From Gardnerella vaginalis (GTDB taxonomy: Bacteria; Actinomycetota; Actinomycetes; Actinomycetales; Bifidobacteriaceae): DNA of 64,000 nt. The notes beneath the pieces were generated by a model. That model was not told where the DNA came from. It was given only the letters and a program-made list of their open reading frames with translations, and made no database searches. The stretch covers positions 62,001 to 126,000 of the forward strand of contig NZ_KQ956813.1 in NCBI RefSeq assembly GCF_001546455.1, in the 5' to 3' direction. Of this stretch, positions 58,402 through 64,000 are shown piece by piece. The number at the start of each line of letters is the position of its first letter. Within the stretch, counting starts at the first letter, position 1. Position numbers and translations under genes: made by a program.

Positions 58402-58440
58402 GTTTTAAAACGTTTTAAGATGTTTAAGATGTTTTAAGAC
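58402..58440. repeat. Degenerate 9-10-bp tandem repeat
   Basis: Four units follow each other: GTTTTAAAAC, GTTTTAAGAT, GTTTAAGAT and GTTTTAAGAC. They lie between the adhP terminator and the end of the convergent glycosyltransferase gene. Confidence 0.75.
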
Positions 58441-58455
58441 TTAATGTTTTACACA

Positions 58456-59469
58456 CTATTTTAACGGCGGCATAGGCTTCCAGTTAGAATCGTGCAAAAT
58501 TTTTCTGCTTGCAATCCAACCTGTAAAAAGCTTTTTAATGCCAGTTAGAATATGTTCACGATCTACAGCAACAAGCCTAATAAGCTCTTTTGCAGCCGTT
58601 AACGCGGTTCCAAGAGCAAACATAAATGGCCTATAATCGCCGTTAGTCATAAAGTATCGAGCCATAAATCCGCGATTTTTCATAATATAATAGCGGTTCA
58701 TGTCGGAAGTGGAATTTAGCTGACGAACACCAGCAATATCCCAATTAGGAATATTACGAGTTCTGCGAAGAATAATGTCATTTACAACAATCGGATTTGT
58801 AACTTTGCTAGCAAGATAGCCATAAGTAGTGTCATCCCAATAAATAAAGTAGCGCGAATCTGGAAGTCCGATTTTCTCTACAATATTGCGCTTGAACAAT
58901 CCGCCTTCAAAGCACATTGTGTTCATAACGCGGTAGCCGGATGGGCCAAATGCGGCTGGAGCTATTGGATTAGGGATTCCAAGCGAAACAATAAAGTTAT
59001 ACTGCCAGTAAAAATCGCCGCCGTCGTAATCTAAACGGCTTCCTTGAATTACATCGTGGCTTTTAGTCCACTTGTAAAGACGCTCAATGGATTCTGGAAC
59101 TGTTTCAACATCGTCGTCCATAACCCAGAACCATTGCGCTCCAAGCTCGTAGGCTTTTTTAACTCCTGCGCTAAAACCGCCAGCTCCCCCAAGATTGCTG
59201 CTTTGAGGCGCATAAACAACGCGGTTTGAAGCGCCAGAATCGTCCACGCTAGAAGCACCCCATCTGCGGGAAAGAATATCACTTAAATCATCCACCATTT
59301 TGCGCGTTTTTTCGCTGCTTTCGTTGTCTACAATAACAATTCGCCATGGGCATTTATTTAAGCATTCAAAAGATTTAAATAGATTTGCAAGAAGCTCTTG
59401 ACGCTTGTATGTAACAACAACAATCGCAATCTTATCGATATTTTGGTTATTATTCGTAACTTCACTCAT
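58456..59469 (-). CDS. Family 2 glycosyltransferase, galactofuranosyl/rhamnosyl-transferase-like
   Basis: A 337-residue GT-A fold transferase. AIVVVTYKRQELL begins the nucleotide-sugar domain, IVDNESSE follows, and WVMDDDVET is the metal-binding DxD region near residue 115. NLGGAGGFSAGVKKA before it is typical of GlfT1/rhamnosyltransferase-like enzymes acting on cell-wall or surface polysaccharide. CFEGGLFKR and YWDDTTYG contain further acidic catalytic candidates. The ATG at 59469 is used; an in-frame codon at 59553 would add 28 atypical residues. TAAAAT lies 7 bases before this ATG and no ribosome-binding site is seen, suggesting leaderless transcription. Confidence 0.85.
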   Translation of the reverse strand: MSEVTNNNQNIDKIAIVVVTYKRQELLANLFKSFECLNKCPWRIVIVDNESSEKTRKMVDDLSDILSRRWGASSVDDSGASNRVVYAPQSSNLGGAGGFSAGVKKAYELGAQWFWVMDDDVETVPESIERLYKWTKSHDVIQGSRLDYDGGDFYWQYNFIVSLGIPNPIAPAAFGPSGYRVMNTMCFEGGLFKRNIVEKIGLPDSRYFIYWDDTTYGYLASKVTNPIVVNDIILRRTRNIPNWDIAGVRQLNSTSDMNRYYIMKNRGFMARYFMTNGDYRPFMFALGTALTAAKELIRLVAVDREHILTGIKKLFTGWIASRKILHDSNWKPMPPLK

Positions 59470-59572
59470 GATTTTAATTTTACACTTAGCATTGCCATCA
59501 AGCGAATTAGCAAGTTTAAATTTTACGCAATATTTCTTAAATGTTCTTAGCATAAGATAAAAATAAAGAGTA

Positions 59573-59711
59573 GTTTCAGGGAAGGTGAAAATCCTTACTG
59601 GCGGTAACGAGGCAATTCTTGTATTACTGAATTTTCTCGAAGCCCGCGAGCGGCATTGCGCTGCTGATTCGGTTAAAGTCCGAAGCCAACGGTTAAAGTC
59701 CGGATGAAAGA
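59573..59711 (+). ncRNA. FMN riboswitch (RFN element)
   Basis: All the conserved RFN blocks are present in order: GGTGAAAATCC, CTGGCGGTAA, AAGCCCGCGAGC, GGTTAAAGTCCGAAGCC and the end GGTTAAAGTCCGGATGAAAG. The P1 stem is TTTCA (59574-59578) with TGAAA (59705-59709). The Shine-Dalgarno sequence of the riboflavin transporter begins 4 bases after the element, so FMN binding most likely blocks translation start. No separate terminator hairpin is seen between them. Confidence 0.95.
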
Positions 59712-59724
59712 AACGGAGGCTCTA

Positions 59725-60333
59725 ATGAGCATTTCACATAATAGTAATAATAAAACAAGCAATCGCACGAGTAGTTACGCAAACAATCACAAAACAAACT
59801 CTGGCACAAGCTATTGGTCAAGCGAAAAAATCGCTAAATACGCGCTGTTTGTTGCTCTCTCAATGGCTGTAAGCTTTATAGAATTTCCACTTATTCCAGA
59901 CTTAAGTTATCTTAAATACGATCCTTCGGGAATTGTGTGCTTAATTGCAGGATTTGCCTACGGGCCTTATGCTGCCGCAGTCGTAAGCGTGCTAGGATTT
60001 GCTCCACACTTCTTCACTAACCCGTTTGGAGCAATAATGGCAATATTAGTTTCACTGGGCGCTTCTGTTAGCGCTGCAATCGTCTACAAAAAAATTAGAA
60101 CTAAAGAAGGCGCTATTATCTCTCTTGTAGTTGGCTCTGTAGTTGCGATTGCTCTTGCAATAGTTGGAAACCTTATTATTACGCCGCTTTACGCTCATAT
60201 GAGTGTTGAACAAGTTGCCGCTCTTATTGTTCCAGCTCTGCTACCATTTAACTTGATTAAGCTTGCTCTACACTGTGCAGTAACAATGCTTGTTTATAAG
60301 CCTGTTTCAAACCTGCTTAATTACAGCAAATAA
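59725..60333 (+). CDS. ribU: Riboflavin ECF transporter substrate-binding subunit
   Basis: A membrane S-component of 202 residues that binds riboflavin, placed under an FMN riboswitch. After a 40-residue Asn/Ser/Thr-rich cytoplasmic tail come about six membrane segments. ALFVALSMAVSFIEFPLIP and LKYDPSGIVCLIAGFAYGP are RibU-type sequences, with the conserved aspartate in the latter. The start at 59725 follows GGAGG (59715-59719); an in-frame ATG at 59704 is part of the riboswitch. The ECF energising protein starts 35 bases later, so the two form a complete uptake system. Confidence 0.92.
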   Translation: MSISHNSNNKTSNRTSSYANNHKTNSGTSYWSSEKIAKYALFVALSMAVSFIEFPLIPDLSYLKYDPSGIVCLIAGFAYGPYAAAVVSVLGFAPHFFTNPFGAIMAILVSLGASVSAAIVYKKIRTKEGAIISLVVGSVVAIALAIVGNLIITPLYAHMSVEQVAALIVPALLPFNLIKLALHCAVTMLVYKPVSNLLNYSK

Positions 60334-60368
60334 TTATTTGCATCTTTAATTAAAGAAACAAGCGAATT

Positions 60369-62729
60369 ATGCAAAGCAATAAAGTTATTCAAGATAAAAC
60401 AATTTGCAAAGACGAAAAAAGCAATACTGATTATTGTGCTAAAAAAGATAATGCTGTTTCTTTGCAAAAAGTTTGCTTTAGCTATGATGGCGGAAAAACT
60501 TGGATTCTAGACAAAATAGATCTTGAAATTGCATATGGTCAAAGAATTGCCATTATTGGCAAAAACGGGTGCGGAAAATCAACACTAGCTAAAATAATCG
60601 CTGGCCTTTCTTCCCCAGATTCTGGAACTGTTAGTCTATGTGGAACAGAAGTTTTTAAAACAAACAACGTTGATCCGTTAGCATATCAAAAGGCAAGAGA
60701 ATCTATTGGAGCATTGTTTCAAAGCCCAGAAGACCAAATCGTTACAACAGTTGTAGAAGACGATGTTGCTTTTGGGCTGGAAAACTTAGGTGTTTTGCAA
60801 AAAACGATGGTTCAGCGCATAGACAAGGCTCTACTCGCTGTAGGAATGGAAAATAGGCGTTTTAGCGACCCAAGCAATATGAGCGGAGGCCAGCAGCAAC
60901 GTGTAGCTATTGCATCGTCGATTGCTACAAAATCAAAGCTTCTTGTACTAGACGAACCTACTAGCATGCTAGATTCTTATGCAAAAGCAGACGTTGACAA
61001 TCTTTTTGACGATTTGCAAAAACGCGGAACAACAATCGTACAAGTAACGCATAAGATTAGCGAATGCAAAAACGCGGATCGAATACTTTTACTAGAAAAC
61101 GGAAAATTGCGTGATGTAAATTTATTGGAATTAGAAGAGTTTTACGCGCAAAAATCGCAAGCTGCTATTGAATTAAAAAGCATGACGAATAATGTAGAAA
61201 ATTCAAATATAGCAGTTGAGGTATCGAATTTAAGACTTAGCTATAGCAAAAATCAAACTCCTGTATTCTACGATTATTCACTAACAGTAAAAACTGCAGA
61301 AACCGTTGCAATTATGGGCAAAAACGGGTGTGGAAAATCAACGCTAGCAAAAGCTATATGCGGTCTTCTTAAATACGATTCTGGATCCGTTTGCGTAAAT
61401 GGCGTAAAAATTTGTAAAAATACAAGCAAAAAACAAATGCGAGAAATTCGCAAAAACATTGGTTACGTTATGCAATTGCCAGAGCAGCAGCTTTTTGAGC
61501 AAACTGTGTTTGAAGACGTAGCATATGGGCCAAAAAACTTTGGGCTAGATGGGTGCGAATTGCATTCCCGAGTATTAAGTACGTTAAAATCGTTGAATAT
61601 TGAACACTTAGCACAAAAATCACCGTTCGAACTTTCTGGCGGCCAGCAACGCTTAGTGGCAATTGCAGGAATTTTGGCATGCAATCCAAAGATTTTGGTT
61701 TTAGACGAGCCTACTGCAGGGTTAGATCTTGAATCCGCAAAAACCATACGAAAAATTTTAGGTGATTTACACAATAATGGCGTAACTATTATTGTTATTA
61801 CGCATGATTTAAACGAAGCAAAATCGCTTGGAGCGCGCATAGTTACACTAAAGTCGAACGAAAATAAAGAACAAGCACAAAATAAAACGTGTAAAAAAAT
61901 TAATCAAAATAATCAAAGCTCAAAAAATAATCACAATAAACAAAGCAATCACAATAAACAAAGCCAATCTTTACTTTCTAACTTAGACCCAAGGATAACA
62001 CTGTTTTCTTGCTTAATACTTATGTTTAGTGCGTTTAGTATTACAAACTTTATTCAGCTGGCAATGCTTACGCTATCAACTCTTGCATTAGCGATTTGTT
62101 CAAAAATGAACATTATAAAACTCTTACAATCAATCCACATGTTCATTGCAATATTTGTATTTTCTGGATTGCTTAATATGCTGGTAGTTCGCTCTGGGAC
62201 TGAAATTTTTAAAATTTTTACAATACCAATTACAAGCGATGGAATAAAGTTTGCAATATTATTCTCCGCAAGATTTTCACTAGTTATAATAATCGGATTA
62301 ATAATCGTATTAGCAATAAGTCAAACGCGACTAACTGAAGCATGCGCATCTATTATTTCACCGCTTAAAATCGTAGGATTGCCAATCCAGGAAATTGCTC
62401 TTATTATGAGCCTTGCTCTGCGATTTTTGCCAACTCTTATAAAAGAGGCAAAGTCAATTGCGCTAGCACAAACTGCAAGAGGCGGAAGCATAAAAGAAGG
62501 ATCAATAAAAAAACGACTACACGCAATTACGTCTCTTATAGTTCCAGGATTTGCAAGCGTTATTCGCCACGCAGATATTCTTGGACTTGCGTTAGATTCC
62601 AGATGCTACGTACCTGGCGCAAAACGAACGCACTTGCATGCGCAAAAAATACAGCTAAAAGACATTGTTTTTGTAATAATTACCCTGGCCATTGTGTGCG
62701 GAATAATTTTTGCTGGAATATTTATATAG
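60369..62729 (+). CDS. Single-chain ECF transporter energising module (EcfA-EcfA'-EcfT fusion)
   Basis: A 786-residue protein joining three subunits that are usually separate. ABC domain 1 (about residues 30-265) has Walker A GKNGCGKST at 64-72 and signature MSGGQQQR. ABC domain 2 (about 280-495) has a second GKNGCGKST near 318 and LSGGQQRLVAIAG. A Gln/Asn/Lys-rich linker (about 495-535) leads to the EcfT/CbiQ-like membrane part (535-786), with five to six membrane segments and the coupling AQTARGG near 705. With RibU it should import riboflavin and may also serve other S-components in the genome. It has no obvious strong ribosome-binding site before the ATG. Confidence 0.92.
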   Translation: MQSNKVIQDKTICKDEKSNTDYCAKKDNAVSLQKVCFSYDGGKTWILDKIDLEIAYGQRIAIIGKNGCGKSTLAKIIAGLSSPDSGTVSLCGTEVFKTNNVDPLAYQKARESIGALFQSPEDQIVTTVVEDDVAFGLENLGVLQKTMVQRIDKALLAVGMENRRFSDPSNMSGGQQQRVAIASSIATKSKLLVLDEPTSMLDSYAKADVDNLFDDLQKRGTTIVQVTHKISECKNADRILLLENGKLRDVNLLELEEFYAQKSQAAIELKSMTNNVENSNIAVEVSNLRLSYSKNQTPVFYDYSLTVKTAETVAIMGKNGCGKSTLAKAICGLLKYDSGSVCVNGVKICKNTSKKQMREIRKNIGYVMQLPEQQLFEQTVFEDVAYGPKNFGLDGCELHSRVLSTLKSLNIEHLAQKSPFELSGGQQRLVAIAGILACNPKILVLDEPTAGLDLESAKTIRKILGDLHNNGVTIIVITHDLNEAKSLGARIVTLKSNENKEQAQNKTCKKINQNNQSSKNNHNKQSNHNKQSQSLLSNLDPRITLFSCLILMFSAFSITNFIQLAMLTLSTLALAICSKMNIIKLLQSIHMFIAIFVFSGLLNMLVVRSGTEIFKIFTIPITSDGIKFAILFSARFSLVIIIGLIIVLAISQTRLTEACASIISPLKIVGLPIQEIALIMSLALRFLPTLIKEAKSIALAQTARGGSIKEGSIKKRLHAITSLIVPGFASVIRHADILGLALDSRCYVPGAKRTHLHAQKIQLKDIVFVIITLAIVCGIIFAGIFI

Positions 62730-62782
62730 ACGGAATATTTATATTAAACGCGCCATATTAATCGCGATTCTTACGGTTACTG

Positions 62783-62788
62783 TATAAT
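62783..62788 (+). promoter_or_regulatory. -10 element for the CRM-domain gene
   Basis: TGTATAAT gives a perfect TATAAT at 62783-62788. The -35 region is poor. The leader to the start codon would be about 125 bases. Confidence 0.5.
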
Positions 62789-62920
62789 CCGATAAGCATT
62801 AAAATTTAAGCGTTACAAATAGATAGTCGCATTTGTGTAAGTGTTTTGTTTAGTATTTACTGTTTAAGTTTTAATACTTTGCACTCGGCAAATTTAAACT
62901 GCGATTTGGAAGGAATAATA

Positions 62921-63226
62921 ATGGCATTAACTAAAAAGCAGATTAAGCAATTGCGTGCGCTCGCTAACACTTTAAGCCCATTGCTTTACGTTGGAAAGAA
63001 CGACATTAGCGACGCTGCTGTTAAGCAGGCGGATGAAACAATGCAATCGCACGAGCTTATGAAGTGTGCTGTGCAAGACGGCTCTGGCTTAAGCGCAAAA
63101 GAAGCTGCGACTGAGCTTGCGGAGCATCTTGGTGCAGAAGTTGTGCAAGTAATTGGAAACCGCTTTGTGCTGTTCCGTGTTTCCAATCGCGAAGATATTG
63201 ACCACATTATGCTTGTTCGTGAATAA
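62921..63226 (+). CDS. YhbY-like CRM-domain RNA-binding protein
   Basis: A 101-residue protein consisting of one CRM domain, which binds ribosomal RNA precursors (50S assembly) in other bacteria. MALTKKQIKQLRALANTLSP is the standard N-terminus, LLYVGKND contains the near-invariant GK-N loop (GxxG-type), and LGAEVVQVIGNRFVLFR is the C-terminal strand pair. The start at 62921 is set by GGAAGGAAT 5 bases upstream; the longer in-frame version from 62846 is spurious. It is transcribed alone. Confidence 0.93.
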   Translation: MALTKKQIKQLRALANTLSPLLYVGKNDISDAAVKQADETMQSHELMKCAVQDGSGLSAKEAATELAEHLGAEVVQVIGNRFVLFRVSNREDIDHIMLVRE

Positions 63227-63421
63227 ATTATGCTCCATGACTCTAAGGCTTATTCGTAATCAATTTTATATCCTAGTGAATCATTGAGCATTTTATATTT
63301 GACTATGTTAAACTCTAATTCCTATTTTCCCATGTTAATTACTGGGTTTTTCAAAATGCGTTTTATTTATTTAGATGGTAAATAAAGCCAAAAATTTTCT
63401 GTGTTTAAATAGTTTTGCATA
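63227..63421. other. Non-coding stretch before the secreted-protein gene
   Basis: No open frame with a credible start was found. The DNA is AT-rich, with no strong hairpin; CCCATGTTAATTACTGGG (63328-63345) has a short CCCA/TGGG stem followed by TTTTTC and could end the CRM-domain gene. The full gap to the next gene is 308 bases, and its right part is the poly-C promoter. Confidence 0.4.
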
Positions 63422-63451
63422 TAGACATACCCCCCCCCGTACATGTAAAAT
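63422..63451 (+). promoter_or_regulatory. Promoter with a nine-C tract in the spacer (phase-variable candidate)
   Basis: TAGACA (63422-63427, five of six matches to TTGACA) and TAAAAT (63446-63451, also close to TATAAT) are 18 bases apart. Nine consecutive C residues (63430-63438) make up half of that spacer. Loss of one C gives the optimal 17; gains or larger losses would weaken it. The start codon is 84 bases downstream of the -10. An in-frame stop at 63478-63480 shows that the tract is not coding. Confidence 0.65.
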
Positions 63452-63534
63452 GCAATTGTATTGCAATATCCCTTGTGTGAGGCACTGCACACATTCGTAA
63501 TAATTTACTCAAAATTTTTACAAAAGGATTAAAC

Positions 63535-64000
63535 ATGCGTTTGCATATTTTAGCGCGAGTTGCAACGTCTGCTTTACTCGCATTCAGTATAATTCCAGCC
63601 ACTGCTGTGGCAGCAAATTCTAACGTCTCAATTTCATTTAGCAATCCGGATACAGTTCCGATTACAGGAACCGCAAAGTTATCGCAAACACTGATTAAAA
63701 ATAAAGGTAGCGTAAGCGATAACGGAAAAACATATAATGGAAAACTCCAAGGCGAAGTAGATGCGAAAGACCTATTTGATGACGCATATACCATGTATAA
63801 GGATCATATGGAGAAGAAATTCGTTGGCCCATTTTTCTATAGACGTCCTGTAAAGAATTTTATTATGTATGATAATGGCGAAAAATTCCCAACCATGCAT
63901 CTTAAAGTCAAATTCCCGACTAATTTTACGGTAAACAAAGATAATATTGAAGCAACTGCTAGCACTTCTATTATTAGCGAAGTTTCACAGGTATATGATT
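63535..64000 (+). CDS. Secreted or surface protein, N-terminal part (3' end outside window)
   Basis: The first 155 residues of an exported protein. A signal peptide is clear: MRLHILAR, a hydrophobic core to about residue 24 and a likely cleavage site at AVA-AN (about residue 27). The mature part is Lys/Asn/Thr-rich, without Cys, with short beta-prone segments such as FPTMHLKVKFPTNFTVNKDN, resembling Gram-positive adhesin or pilin-like N-domains. I cannot name the family, and a cell-wall anchor would lie outside the window. AAAAGGA is 6 bases before the ATG. The promoter upstream contains a nine-C tract, which fits a variably expressed surface antigen. Confidence 0.8.
   Translation, partial: MRLHILARVATSALLAFSIIPATAVAANSNVSISFSNPDTVPITGTAKLSQTLIKNKGSVSDNGKTYNGKLQGEVDAKDLFDDAYTMYKDHMEKKFVGPFFYRRPVKNFIMYDNGEKFPTMHLKVKFPTNFTVNKDNIEATASTSIISEVSQVYD

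Noticed and set aside
63430-63438. The C9 tract as a coding, frame-shifting phase switch
   Set aside because: An in-frame stop at 63478-63480 lies between the tract and the start codon, and the ribosome-binding site is downstream of it. The tract can only act on transcription.

Overview
The window looks like a chromosomal segment of a low-GC member of the Bifidobacteriaceae, most likely Gardnerella. The protein set is actinobacterial: RbpA, GarA, an FtsR-like MerR protein, a PafBC-type WYL regulator, HelY, polyphosphate glucokinase and GuaB3. It combines AT-rich intergenic DNA with bifidobacterial traits such as a eukaryotic-type UDP-glucose pyrophosphorylase and very long LigA and UvrC proteins. 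The species call is inference from gene content. About 50 protein genes and one tRNA gene were read. I saw no prophage, insertion sequence, CRISPR array or rRNA.

Layout. 1-4.6 kb: end of fmt, serB, an IMPase-like gene with a degraded metal motif, polyphosphate glucokinase and an aminotransferase. 4.7-8.5 kb (minus): a large GT-C-like membrane protein and an ABC-F ATPase. 8.6-15.3 kb: uvrA behind a clear LexA box, then uvrC and guaB3. 15.5-22.6 kb: an orphan gene, fadD, def, rpsB-tsf and UDP-glucose pyrophosphorylase. 22.8-29 kb: pafBC fusion, a small membrane protein and helY (the mycobacterial pafBC-tatAC-helY order with Tat missing), then rbpA and a HAD phosphatase. 29-33 kb (minus): the conserved pgsA-DUF881-sbp-DUF881-garA-ftsR division/envelope cluster. 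33-37.2 kb (minus): rpe, lgt, and pyrH-frr-cdsA. 37.5-41 kb (minus): a gluABCD-type amino-acid ABC importer. 41-50 kb: aspS, hisS, a DUF349 coiled-coil protein (plus), mrp and ligA. 50-57 kb (minus): a 1090-residue TPR protein, then oxyR, ahpF and ahpC with an OxyR-like box upstream of ahpC. 57-64 kb: tRNA-Gly, a zinc alcohol dehydrogenase, a GT2 glycosyltransferase, an FMN riboswitch with ribU and a one-piece EcfA-EcfA-EcfT protein, a CRM-domain RNA-binding protein, and the start of a secreted protein.

How it works together. Most of the window is housekeeping: translation, DNA repair, phospholipid and envelope synthesis. Several regulatory circuits can be read directly: LexA-uvrA, OxyR-ahpCF, and FMN riboswitch-riboflavin uptake. 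The most striking element is at the right edge. A run of nine C residues lies in the 18-nt spacer between a -35-like and a -10-like hexamer, just upstream of a gene for an exported protein. That is the architecture of a promoter switched by slipped-strand mispairing. Other items worth a look are a 92-nt nested hairpin before def, helically phased repeats upstream of pyrH, inverted repeats at the adh promoter, and several genes that appear to lack a 5' leader.
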